DNA of 40,364 nucleotides. Source: an uncultured Prevotella sp. (GTDB lineage: Bacteria > Bacteroidota > Bacteroidia > Bacteroidales > Bacteroidaceae). The notes beneath the pieces were generated by a model. The model had not been told where the DNA came from. It did no database searches and saw only the letters and a list, made by a program, of their open reading frames with translations. Below, piece by piece: positions 8,550 through 15,004 of this stretch; positions within the stretch are counted from its first letter, which is position 1; each line of letters starts with the position of its first letter. Location: NCBI GenBank assembly GCA_902477645.1, contig CABSIA010000009.1, positions 1 through 40,364 on the forward strand, written 5' to 3'. Both the position numbers and the translations under genes were made by a program.

Positions 8550-8903
8550 TTACGAGTTTATGAGTTGTTTGACGAGCTGAATGTTATCAGCTTCAACAGA
8601 ACTTGGTTTCTCTGATTCAGATTTTCCTTTTAAATACGAACCAACAATATGTATAATTGGTTTATGTTTACTTCTGTAGAATATTCTGGTATAAGACAGA
8701 AAATCTTCAGGCCCAAAAATTATATCCTGAACTTGGATATCCACATATTGATTATATTGAATAAACCTATGGTATAATGCATCGAACAAGTTCCATCTGT
8801 ACAATTCTGGTGCCATGTTTTTATGGTTTGTGTCAAGATCGTCTAAAGAACAAATGAACGAGAAAACCGCATTCTGGTATAAACAAAATTGTTCAAAATC
8901 CAT
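8550..8903 (-). CDS. Unknown protein, 117 residues, overlapping its upstream neighbour
   Basis: I do not recognise this protein (MDFEQFCLYQNAVFSF ... VKQLINS). It is soluble-looking, rich in aromatic residues, with a charged Ser/Lys/Glu-rich stretch near the C-terminus (KGKSESEKPSS). Its ATG lies 61 bp inside the preceding gene in another frame. A stop codon (TAA) in its own frame lies directly before the ATG. A long overlap of this kind suggests either a later true start (Met30, 8816) or a frameshift that has split one ~185-residue gene in two. Confidence 0.5.
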   Translation of the reverse strand: MDFEQFCLYQNAVFSFICSLDDLDTNHKNMAPELYRWNLFDALYHRFIQYNQYVDIQVQDIIFGPEDFLSYTRIFYRSKHKPIIHIVGSYLKGKSESEKPSSVEADNIQLVKQLINS

Positions 8904-9103
8904 TTATTCATTGCAGAAAAAGCTCCATAATGAAGGGGCTTGTCCAACACGGTCTTCTCAATATTTATATCTGCGATTTCTATATCAACGTATTCTTCTG
9001 GTATTTTCAGAGTGTTTAATTTCTCATCTCTATCATAAAAATATAGGGCGACCATTAACTGATTGCCCTTATTGTCAGAGAAAACGCGTTCTATACTTTT
9101 CAT
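8843..9103 (-). CDS. Unknown protein, 86 residues, possibly the 5' half of a frameshifted gene
   Basis: The protein (MKSIERVFSDNKGNQLMVALYFYDRDEK ...) has no motif I recognise. The N-terminal part reads as alternating beta strands. The last ~18 residues after AMNKW are basic and aromatic and look less natural than the alternative frame (DFEQFCLYQNAVF), which is the start of the next gene. It follows the 42-residue gene by 8 bp. Confidence 0.5.
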   Translation of the reverse strand: MKSIERVFSDNKGNQLMVALYFYDRDEKLNTLKIPEEYVDIEIADINIEKTVLDKPLHYGAFSAMNKWILNNFVYTRMRFSRSFVL

Positions 9104-9111
9104 AATACCAT

Positions 9112-9240
9112 TTACTTAATGTCTTTCAATCTCTCACGCATTTGTTTCATGCGCTCCCTCTTTTGCTGGTGTGCATTTTTCAATATAGCAACCATTGTGG
9201 CAGAAGGATTAGGTATTCTAATAATGCTTGTTGGTTCCAT
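9112..9240 (-). CDS. Small basic protein, 42 residues, unknown
   Basis: I chose the ATG at 9240 because the promoter at 9272-9303 would start transcription near 9265, which excludes a longer upstream reading. The protein (MEPTSIIRIPNPSATMVAIL ...) ends in a strongly charged helix (NAHQQKRERMKQMRERLKDIK). Size, charge and first place in a run of tiny genes are reminiscent of antitoxins, but no family is recognised. Confidence 0.5.
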   Translation of the reverse strand: MEPTSIIRIPNPSATMVAILKNAHQQKRERMKQMRERLKDIK

Positions 9241-9271
9241 ATCAATATTATCTTTAGTTTTTGTTCGACTG

Positions 9272-9303
9272 CAAAAATAAACGTTTTTCCTGAGTTCTAC
9301 AAA
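9272..9303 (-). promoter_or_regulatory. Promoter of the small-gene/nitroreductase operon
   Basis: On the minus strand TTTG (9303-9300), 20 bp, TATTTTTG (9279-9272) matches the Bacteroidota promoter at both boxes. The start near 9265 is ~25 nt before the 42-residue gene. Confidence 0.6.
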
Positions 9304-9437
9304 TCTTTGTCGGCTATTATTTGTTAAAGAGTTGCATTTTAACATTTTATTCACAACAAAATTCTTGTTTTAAATAAAGTTTAGCAAAGCAGTCTTGTAC
9401 AAAAAGTAACTTTTCTACAAAATTTTCCTCCAAAAAG

Positions 9438-9468
9438 TTTGGTATTTAAAAGAAAAAGCGTACATTTG
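9438..9468 (+). promoter_or_regulatory. Promoter of the trp attenuator-trpFB operon
   Basis: TTTG (9438-9441), exactly 19 bp, and TACATTTG (9461-9468) form one of the best Bacteroidota promoter matches in the window. Transcription would start near 9475, 27 nt before the leader-peptide ATG at 9502. Confidence 0.75.
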
Positions 9469-9501
9469 CAACCGAGTATTGTTCTAAACAACAAACAAAG
9501 T

Positions 9502-9567
9502 ATGAATAAAAAGAACTATAACACAGTATCAAACCTTTGGTGGTGGCATTTCTCAAGATTTAAATAA
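9502..9567 (+). CDS. trpL: Tryptophan leader peptide (21 residues, three consecutive Trp)
   Basis: ATG at 9502 opens a 21-codon frame ending in TAA at 9567. It contains three adjacent TGG codons at 9538-9546 (SNLWWWHFS). Tandem Trp codons in a short peptide just downstream of a promoter and just upstream of a terminator and tryptophan genes are the hallmark of trp attenuation. Stalling at the Trp codons when charged tRNA-Trp is scarce would change the folding of the following RNA. The peptide itself is expected to have no other function. Confidence 0.88.
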   Translation: MNKKNYNTVSNLWWWHFSRFK

Positions 9568-9581
9568 AGTCGTGAGTCGAA

Positions 9582-9648
9582 CAGCCATGTAGATACTTGA
9601 AATAGAAATACATAAAGGCCTGCCGTTCTTACGACAGGTCTTTTTTTT
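9582..9648 (+). terminator. Attenuator: antiterminator strand and intrinsic terminator of the trp operon
   Basis: The terminator hairpin spans 9617-9640: GGCCTG-c-CGT pairs with ACG-a-CAGGTC around a TCTT loop, followed by eight T (9641-9648). A competing pairing is visible. CAGCC (9582-9586) can pair with GG-c-CTG (9617-9622) as an antiterminator. The third Trp codon, TGGC (9544-9547), can pair with GCCA (9584-9587) as a 1:2 hairpin. The strand 1:2:3:4 order is that of classical Trp attenuation; the weaker pairings are my reading and were not computed. Confidence 0.8.
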
Positions 9649-9680
9649 ATTAATTACAGTTGAACCCAAAAACAGGAAAT

Positions 9681-10352
9681 ATGAAAATAAAAATTTGTGG
9701 CATGCGCAATGCCGAAAACATCAAACAGGTAGAGGCACTCGGTGTGGATATGATAGGACTTGATTTCAATCCGAAAAGTCCACGCTACGTAAACATGATT
9801 AATTCCGGCAGCGGCATCATCCCCGACAAAGCCGATAAAGACATGGTCCGCAATGGTGGCGACAACAAAAAAGCAAAACTTGCAGGCGTTTTTGCCGATG
9901 ACCTTCCACAAAACATCATCACAAGGGTATACAACTTCAAGCTTGACTACGTGCAGCTGAATGGCGATGAGACACCGGAGATGATTGAAAACCTAAAAGC
10001 CACTGTCGTGCCCGACATAAAAAAAGATCTGAAAATTATCAAGACTCTGAAAATCTCGTGCCATGAAGACTTCGACAAATACAGTCAATATGAGGGTGTT
10101 GCCGATTTGTTTCTGTTCGACATGGGATATGAGGCCAAGGAGACATACAACTGGTCGGTTCTGAGCACCTACAAAGGCTCCACACCATTTTTGCTGAGCG
10201 GAGAAATTGGACCTGAGGATGCAGGCAGGATAAAAGATTTCAGCCATCCGATGCTCTACGGCATCGACATAAACAGCAGATTTGAGACCGAGCCTGGGAT
10301 AAAAGACGTAGCAGCCATTTCCGCATTCATCAAAAGAATAATTAAGAGTTAA
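9681..10352 (+). CDS. trpF: Phosphoribosylanthranilate isomerase
   Basis: TrpF isomerises N-(5'-phosphoribosyl)anthranilate in tryptophan synthesis. The start at 9681 (MKIKICGMRN) follows AGGA by a few bases; an in-frame ATG at 9660 would add seven residues and lacks support. The catalytic Cys6 (KICGM) and Asp147 (LFDMGY) are present, with SPRYV, LDYVQLNGDE and GIDINSRFE. Two oddities appear: a loop at ~38-65 is longer than usual, and the phosphate-binding motif SGGIG reads SGEIG, with FDT changed to FDM. The predicted length is 223 residues. It is the first structural gene behind the Trp attenuator. Confidence 0.92.
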   Translation: MKIKICGMRNAENIKQVEALGVDMIGLDFNPKSPRYVNMINSGSGIIPDKADKDMVRNGGDNKKAKLAGVFADDLPQNIITRVYNFKLDYVQLNGDETPEMIENLKATVVPDIKKDLKIIKTLKISCHEDFDKYSQYEGVADLFLFDMGYEAKETYNWSVLSTYKGSTPFLLSGEIGPEDAGRIKDFSHPMLYGIDINSRFETEPGIKDVAAISAFIKRIIKS

Positions 10353-10358
10353 ATCGTC

Positions 10359-10387
10359 TGTAGGGCCGCTACATGCAGCGGCCGCAA
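10359..10387 (+). repeat. Single REP-like palindrome between trpF and trpB
   Basis: TGTAGGGCCGCT (10359-10370) and AGCGGCCGCAA (10377-10387) form a hairpin with a perfect 7-bp stem (GGCCGCT/AGCGGCC) and a 6-nt loop. It carries the 5' GTAG head typical of REP sequences. The same unit recurs elsewhere in this window. Sitting 6 bp after trpF and 41 bp before trpB, it may set the relative mRNA level of the two genes. Confidence 0.75.
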
Positions 10388-10428
10388 GCAAAGAGACATT
10401 TTTACGAAACCATTAATGCCATACAATT

Positions 10429-11658
10429 ATGAAAGATAACTATACGCAAAAAACACTCGGCCCGTCACCCGACAAGAGCGGTTTTTATGGAAAATTTGGC
10501 GGGGCATACGTTCCTGAAATATTGCAAAAACGCATAACCGAACTGCAGGAGGCATATCTGCCCATAATGGAAAGCGAGGAGTTTAAAACCGAATACCGCA
10601 AGCTGCTGAACGACTACGTTGGCCGTCCGTCGCCTTTATACTATGCAAAGCGCATGAGCGAGAAATACGGATGCCGGCTGTATCTGAAACGTGAGGATCT
10701 GAACCATACTGGCGCCCACAAAATAAACAACACCGTAGGGCAGATACTGATGGCAAAGAAAATGGGCAAGACACGCATAATAGCCGAGACAGGAGCCGGA
10801 CAGCATGGTGTGGCTACGGCAACAGTCTGCGCGCTTATGGATATGGAATGCGAGATTTTCATGGGCAAGACAGATGTTGAGCGTCAGCACACAAATGTCG
10901 AGCGAATGAGAATGCTTGGCGCAAAAGTTCATCCTGTAACTACAGGAAACATGACCCTGAGCGAAGCCTGCACAGAGGCTATCAGCAACTGGTGCCAGCA
11001 TCCGGACGACACGTTCTATATCGTCGGCTCAACCGTCGGGCCGCACCCCTACCCTGATATCGTTGCAAAAATGCAGAGCATAATCTCGGAGGAGATTAAA
11101 AGTCAGCTCGAGGAAAAAATCGGGCGCGACTATCCCGATTATATCGTTGCATGCATAGGCGGGGGCTCTAATGCAGCCGGTACCATTTATCACTATATCC
11201 AAGACGACAGAGTAAAAATTTTCCTTGCCGAGGCTGGAGGAGAAGGCATAGGCACGAGCCATACCGCAGCCACCATAAATTGCGGAAAAGAGGGAATAAT
11301 TCACGGCTCGAGAACATTAGTTATGCAAACCGAAGACGGAGAGATTGAGGAGGCATACACAATCAGTGCCGGACTCGACTATCCGGGAATCGGTCCAATG
11401 CACGCACAACTGGCAACCGAGGGCAGAACAAAAGTTTTTGCCGTAAACGACGACGAGGCTATCTATGCCGGCTATGAGCTGACACGCATGGAGGGAATAA
11501 TTCCCGCCATAGAGAGCGCACACGCCATAGCCGCACTACAGAAAATGAAATTCAAACCGTCGGACGTGGTTGTGCTCACAGTGAGCGGACGGGGCGACAA
11601 GGATGTTGAGACATATCTGAGCCACAAGGAAATGGCTAAAGAATACGGACTATTCTGA
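10429..11658 (+). CDS. trpB: Tryptophan synthase beta chain
   Basis: TrpB joins indole and serine to make tryptophan with pyridoxal phosphate. The 409-residue protein has the PLP lysine in HTGAHKIN (Lys98), the catalytic-site AETGAGQHGVA (Glu120), the phosphate-binding GGGSNA (244-249) and SGRGDKD near the C-terminus. It ends EYGLF, as usual for the TrpB1 type. It follows trpF by 76 bp, with a REP-like hairpin between. The partner gene trpA and trpE/G/D/C are not next to it, so they must be elsewhere or absent. Confidence 0.96.
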   Translation: MKDNYTQKTLGPSPDKSGFYGKFGGAYVPEILQKRITELQEAYLPIMESEEFKTEYRKLLNDYVGRPSPLYYAKRMSEKYGCRLYLKREDLNHTGAHKINNTVGQILMAKKMGKTRIIAETGAGQHGVATATVCALMDMECEIFMGKTDVERQHTNVERMRMLGAKVHPVTTGNMTLSEACTEAISNWCQHPDDTFYIVGSTVGPHPYPDIVAKMQSIISEEIKSQLEEKIGRDYPDYIVACIGGGSNAAGTIYHYIQDDRVKIFLAEAGGEGIGTSHTAATINCGKEGIIHGSRTLVMQTEDGEIEEAYTISAGLDYPGIGPMHAQLATEGRTKVFAVNDDEAIYAGYELTRMEGIIPAIESAHAIAALQKMKFKPSDVVVLTVSGRGDKDVETYLSHKEMAKEYGLF

Positions 11659-11692
11659 AAATTCCATTGGGAGTAAAAAGGAGTTAGGAAAC

Positions 11693-11793
11693 TGTAGGGC
11701 CGCTATAAATAGCGGCCGTAAACAAAGATGCATGCTGATTGCTATTATTAATTGTGTCTATTGGTTGCGCCCGCTATTTATAGCGGCCCTACA
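11693..11793. repeat. REPIN-like pair of inverted GTAG palindromes
   Basis: TGTAGGGCCGCTAT starts the left unit at 11693; GGCCGCTAT-AA-ATAGCGGCC (11698-11717) is a perfect 9-bp stem. The right unit, TTGCGCCCGCTATTTATAG to CCTACA (11765-11793), is the same sequence inverted. A ~45-bp spacer separates them. Similarity extends outside the units (GGAGTTAGGA on the left, the inverse of TCCTTAACTCC on the right). The element lies between convergent trpB and a transposase remnant. Confidence 0.75.
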
Positions 11794-11810
11794 ATCCTCC
11801 TTAACTCCCT

Positions 11811-12140
11811 TTAATTCTTTTTATATCTTAATTCCGAGAATATGATGATGTCTTTCTCCGTGGAAAGCCTGTCATTGGTAAGTATGCAACGATATGCGTA
11901 TAACGGGCCGAACATGTCTGACTGCACGTTTCCGTCCTTGTCTTTCAACGGACTGCGCTGCACGACAAGACTGTAGGACTTCCTGCCTTTATAAGTCCCA
12001 TGCGCCATATCATGCGCAGAAACAGGACATTCTGTTTCTCTGCCGTGTTGAACCTGTACAAATTTGGGAAATACGTCCATTACGTGATAAATTCCTCCAA
12101 AAGATGTGATGTTCTCATTTTTTATTGCTACCTTTGCCAT
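11811..12140 (-). pseudogene. Internally deleted IS1380-family transposase remnant
   Basis: The 109-codon frame begins MAKVAIKNENITSFGGIYHVMD, the opening of Bacteroidales IS1380-type transposases (MAK-x-IKSEKLTPFGGIF-x-ME). It then jumps to a segment matching the C-terminal half of such enzymes: YKGRKSYSLVVQR ... YAYRCILTNDRLSTEKDIIIF.LR. Intact transposases have roughly 300 more residues between these parts and more at the end, including catalytic acidic residues. This copy cannot be active. The frame is still open, so the deletion was in phase or the reading survived by chance. No terminal repeats could be assigned. Confidence 0.75.
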
Positions 12141-12167
12141 GTCAGATGTTTTACTTGTTTTTGTTTT

Positions 12168-12260
12168 GCAGCACCAAGCCAGGTGAAATTTCTGACATGA
12201 CCAAGTGCTTGAGAACTTTGTTTCTCATGCACTTGGATTTCTTACAAGATTTTGTGCTGC
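12168..12260. other. Nested inverted-repeat structure
   Basis: GCAGCAC (12168-12174) and GTGCTGC (12254-12260) are outer arms. An inner hairpin at 12201-12236 pairs CCAAGTGC-t-TGAGAA with TTCTCA-t-GCACTTGG (14 bp plus one mismatch). It lies between the transposase remnant and the next gene. It could be a leftover insertion-sequence end, a small structured RNA or a transcription barrier. No promoter is visible. Confidence 0.45.
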
Positions 12261-12274
12261 GAAATTAAGGGATT

Positions 12275-13111
12275 ATGAAAGAATTGACAATGGAAGAGAA
12301 AATGACCTTGCTGGCCGAGATCAACAGCCTTCTATCTACCATCCCTGGCTATCAATTGGTTATACCTGTGAAAGAGGTGAAATACGATAATATTTTTATT
12401 ACCGACAAAGGATATATCAAACGTATCTACCTTGAATACGGAGAAATCTGTAACGTGTTTCTCGGCGAAACGCGCGAGGAGGCGATAGCGAGTCTTGCCC
12501 ACAAATGGATTTTCATGTATGGCGAAGACCTTTTCGCAGCCAAACTCTACTGGTCTTGGGAGAAAAAACACTCTCAGATAGACAAGTTTAAACGCTTTTG
12601 TGTCCACTGCGATTCCTATATTTTCAAAAATATAGATCAAGCATCACTTACTTATATGACCGATTTCAGTCCAGCCTTTGATGCAATCAACCAGAAAGCC
12701 GCTGATATACTCCGGAAGATTACAGCATACGATGTGCCGCTAATTCGGCTTATGAACAATACTTCTTCCTCCCAACTCGTTTGGTGGTATAAGAAGGAAG
12801 GGGAGCGTTGGTTATACTGTACTTTTGAGCAGGAAGAATTCCACACGAAAATCTGTGCGGAGAATGATGACGAGATGGTTTATAACACTGTTTACAGAAG
12901 CTTGGCCAATTATGCCCAGCGGAGTTTCGTCGAGCTAAGGGAGCGCAACTGCCGCAATCCGTACCGAAAGTACGATGACTTCATGGAGGAATGCCTCCGC
13001 ATCGTGTATCCCGACATCAAATACCACCGCCCCACCATATATGATGATCGAAAATACGCAGAGATTGATGCATGCTATCACGAAGGCTCTTCCCTTTCAA
13101 GTAAGTCCTAA
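12275..13111 (+). CDS. Unknown cytoplasmic protein, 278 residues
   Basis: I do not recognise this protein. It has no signal peptide or membrane span. It begins MKELTMEEKMTLLAEINSLL; Met6 is an alternative start, but AAGGGA lies just before Met1. The middle is rich in Trp and Tyr (WSWEKKHSQIDKFKRFCVHCDSY, LVWWYKKEGERWLY). The C-terminal third is charged (RSFVELRERNCRNPYRKYDDFMEECLRIVYPDI). It stands alone between mobile-element debris and rpe, consistent with an accessory gene, but nothing shows its function. Confidence 0.65.
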   Translation: MKELTMEEKMTLLAEINSLLSTIPGYQLVIPVKEVKYDNIFITDKGYIKRIYLEYGEICNVFLGETREEAIASLAHKWIFMYGEDLFAAKLYWSWEKKHSQIDKFKRFCVHCDSYIFKNIDQASLTYMTDFSPAFDAINQKAADILRKITAYDVPLIRLMNNTSSSQLVWWYKKEGERWLYCTFEQEEFHTKICAENDDEMVYNTVYRSLANYAQRSFVELRERNCRNPYRKYDDFMEECLRIVYPDIKYHRPTIYDDRKYAEIDACYHEGSSLSSKS

Positions 13112-13248
13112 CTTATTATGAAGATTGTGTCATAATAGGCACATTGCCCTCTGTATGGGATAACAGCCATCAGTTTGATGTGGAGACAGAACAGCAAGTA
13201 GTAGATCGCAGGGAGCGTGATGCGGATGGTAAGAGCATAAGAAAATGA
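13105..13248 (+). other. Possible coding remnant without a start codon
   Basis: A frame without ATG runs from 13105 to TGA at 13246-13248 and reads like protein (DCVIIGTLPSVWDNSHQFDV, EQQVVDRRERDADGKSIRK). It begins just inside the end of the preceding gene in another frame. It may be the tail of a decayed gene or a frameshifted extension. The rest of 13249-13343 shows nothing I can assign. Confidence 0.2.
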
Positions 13249-13343
13249 TTAGAGACGTTTTGGCACAAATATTTTTTCGCTGTTGCATAATAAATGAGAA
13301 CGCACATCGTTTAAACAATATACAACAGAAAAGACGAATGCCT

Positions 13344-13469
13344 ATGAAGTATTTTACACTTGAAGAAGCCGTCCCCTCAGAGACGACACTGAACATAATC
13401 CGACAGATAGCCCGCGCATACAGAGCTGTAAACACCGGTAACAAAACAAACAATTATTGTCTAAACTGA
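13344..13469 (+). CDS. Small conserved-looking protein, 41 residues
   Basis: ATG at 13344 gives MKYFTLEEAVPSETTLNIIR ... ending NNYCLN. An ATG six bases earlier would add Met-Pro. The pattern 'FTLEEAVPSETTLNIIRQIAR.YR.VN' resembles short Bacteroidales proteins I have seen, as an amphipathic helix (TTLNIIRQIARAYRAV) between short ends. It ends 8 bp before rpe and is probably co-transcribed. No function can be given. Confidence 0.5.
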   Translation: MKYFTLEEAVPSETTLNIIRQIARAYRAVNTGNKTNNYCLN

Positions 13470-13477
13470 TTACTGAA

Positions 13478-14137
13478 ATGAAAACAAAGGTTTCGCCATC
13501 TATGCTCGCAGCCAATTTCGTAAATCTCGAAAAAGACATTGCGATGGTCAACGAGAGCGAGGCAGACTGGCTTCACCTCGATGTCATGGACGGAGTGTTT
13601 GTCCCCAACATATCTTTTGGCTTCCCAGTTCTTGAGTCTGTGGCCAAAATCTGCAAAAAACCTCTCGATGTGCATCTTATGATTGTACAGCCCGAGCGCT
13701 ATATCAAACAGACCGCAAAAATTGGCGCCATGATGATGAACGTACACTACGAGGCTTGCACACACCTGCACCGCACAGTTCAGGAAATTCACGAGGCAGG
13801 CATGAAAGCCGGTGTCACGCTAAATCCGGCGACACCCGTGTCTGTGCTTGAAGACATAATCGGCGACATCGAAATGGTGCTGCTGATGAGCGTAAATCCG
13901 GGATTTGGAGGTCAGAAATTTATTGAGAATACAATCTCAAAGGTTGCCAGACTGAAGGAAATGATAGCCCGGCACGGCAGCAAGGCTTTGATACAAGTAG
14001 ACGGCGGCGTACAACAGGAAACAGCTCCGAGACTCGTAGAGGCCGGTGTCAACGTGCTTGTCAGCGGCAGCTACATTTTCAAAGCCGACGACCCGAAAGC
14101 AACAATTAGCTGGCTAAAAAGACTTGGAGAGAAATAA
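13478..14137 (+). CDS. rpe: Ribulose-phosphate 3-epimerase
   Basis: Rpe interconverts ribulose-5-phosphate and xylulose-5-phosphate in the pentose phosphate pathway. The 219-residue TIM barrel starts at the ATG at 13478 (MKTKVSPSMLAANF). A TTG 21 bp upstream is in frame but would overlap the preceding gene. The signature parts are present: ADWLHLDVMDGVFVPNISFG, PLDVHLMI, HYEA, LLMSVNPGFGGQKFI and IQVDGGV, which together hold the metal-binding His and Asp residues. Length and motifs are normal. Confidence 0.96.
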   Translation: MKTKVSPSMLAANFVNLEKDIAMVNESEADWLHLDVMDGVFVPNISFGFPVLESVAKICKKPLDVHLMIVQPERYIKQTAKIGAMMMNVHYEACTHLHRTVQEIHEAGMKAGVTLNPATPVSVLEDIIGDIEMVLLMSVNPGFGGQKFIENTISKVARLKEMIARHGSKALIQVDGGVQQETAPRLVEAGVNVLVSGSYIFKADDPKATISWLKRLGEK

Positions 14138-14148
14138 ACATTGAAATC

Positions 14149-14178
14149 TGTAGTGCCGCTACATGTTGCGGCACTGCA
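14149..14178. repeat. REP-like palindrome with compensatory changes
   Basis: TGTAGTGCCGC (14149-14159) with GCGGCACTGCA (to 14178) forms GTGCCGC/GCGGCAC around an 8-nt loop. Compared with the GGCCGC/GCGGCC units in this window, both arms have changed so that pairing is kept. It fills the gap between convergent rpe and the sigma-factor gene, ending 1 bp before the sigma stop, and may separate the two transcripts. Confidence 0.7.
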
Positions 14179-14179
14179 T

Positions 14180-14776
14180 TCAATACTGTTCTAACTCCAG
14201 CTCCTGCGAGCGCGCCATACGGCGCATGTTGAGTATGGCATAGCGCATGCGTCCGAGAGCTGTGTTTATACTGACATTGGTACACTCGGCAATTTCCTTA
14301 AACGACAATTGCTGATAATATCTCATGTAGACAACCTCACGCTGAGGAGTAGGCAAAAGATTCATTATCTTCTTTACATCCTCCATCACCTGATCGTTTA
14401 CATATCTGTTCTCGATGTTTATATCAAGCACATTGTCGCCACCAAGATTGGCGAGGTCGTTACCGTCTGAGGTCTCAACGATTTTCTCCACCTTGCGGTC
14501 ACGGTACAAATCCATTATGACATTGTGGGCAATACGCACCAGCCAGGCGCTGAACTTGCCGCTTGTGACATAACGTTTTTGCTGCAGCTTGGTAATGACC
14601 TTAACGAATGTCTCCTGAAAAACATCCTCAGCCTTTTCCCTGTCTCTGACAACGAAAAGAATATAAGAAAACAACTTGGTCTGATTTCGTGACAATAACA
14701 GATCGAACGCCTTGTTATTCCCGTCAGCATAAGCCAATGCCAACTCCTCATCAGTCATTTCTGATAGTTTCTTCAT
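14180..14776 (-). CDS. ECF-type RNA polymerase sigma factor
   Basis: The 198-residue protein has sigma region 2 (LLLSRNQTKLFSYILFVVRDREKAEDVFQETFVKVI ... FSAWLVRIAHNVIMDLYRDRK, ~25-95). A short acidic linker (SDGNDLANLGGDNVLD) leads to sigma region 4 (MNLLPTPQREVVYMRYYQQLSFKEIAECTNVSINTALGRMRYAILNMR, ~140-190). There is no neighbouring FecR-type anti-sigma gene, so it may not belong to an uptake operon and may instead be one of the conserved free-standing Bacteroidales ECF factors. It has its own promoter at 14856-14886. Confidence 0.92.
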   Translation of the reverse strand: MKKLSEMTDEELALAYADGNNKAFDLLLSRNQTKLFSYILFVVRDREKAEDVFQETFVKVITKLQQKRYVTSGKFSAWLVRIAHNVIMDLYRDRKVEKIVETSDGNDLANLGGDNVLDINIENRYVNDQVMEDVKKIMNLLPTPQREVVYMRYYQQLSFKEIAECTNVSINTALGRMRYAILNMRRMARSQELELEQY

Positions 14777-14855
14777 TTCTTAATTTTTTTATTATTAAGT
14801 AAATGTCTTCCCTATAGGCGTTACGTTTTTGTTATTGAAATGTTAATTATTTCGG

Positions 14856-14886
14856 CAAAGTTAAGGATATTTTTCGTAAAGACAAA
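14856..14886 (-). promoter_or_regulatory. Promoter of the sigma-factor gene
   Basis: On the minus strand TTTG (14886-14883), 19 bp, TAACTTTG (14863-14856) matches both boxes. The start near 14849 leaves a ~70-nt leader. Because it lies downstream of the terminator at 14927-14961, the sigma gene does not need the upstream small transcript. Confidence 0.7.
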
Positions 14887-14926
14887 CTTTTACGTGAAAA
14901 TATTTATGAATAATTGCATTTTTAAC

Positions 14927-14998
14927 AAAAAAAGAGGTTGGCGCAGGATGCTGCCAACCTCAAGCTATGATTTCGTAAATATCGAAATCCCTAAAAAC
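14927..14998 (-). ncRNA. Candidate ~70-nt small RNA with two hairpins
   Basis: A minus-strand promoter, TTTG (15036-15033), 20 bp, TATATTTG (15012-15005), predicts a start near 14998. The transcript contains the hairpin GATTTCG-7 nt-CGAAATC (14989-14969). It then has the strong hairpin GAGGTTGGC-10 nt-GCCAACCTC (14961-14934), followed by seven T on the minus strand (14933-14927), an intrinsic terminator. It ends upstream of a separate sigma-factor promoter. Alternatively it is a leader: an 11-codon ATG...TAG frame covers the first hairpin, but it would be leaderless and lacks repeated regulatory codons. Confidence 0.6.
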
Positions 14999-15004
14999 AT
15001 GTCG

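Noticed and set aside
9241..9354. Longer 80-residue form of the small basic protein starting at 9354
   Set aside because: A full promoter at 9272-9303 lies inside this extension, so the transcript would start after that ATG.
12168..12260. Integron attC site
   Set aside because: No core GTTRRRY/RYYYAAC boxes, no integrase and no gene cassettes.
13457..13477. TTG start for rpe at 13457
   Set aside because: It would overlap the preceding small gene; ATG 13478 gives the normal Rpe N-terminus.
14962..15000. Eleven-codon leader peptide (MFLGISIFTKS) as an attenuator for the sigma factor
   Set aside because: It would be leaderless, has no run of a single regulatory codon, and the sigma gene has its own promoter downstream of the terminator; kept only as an alternative to the sRNA.
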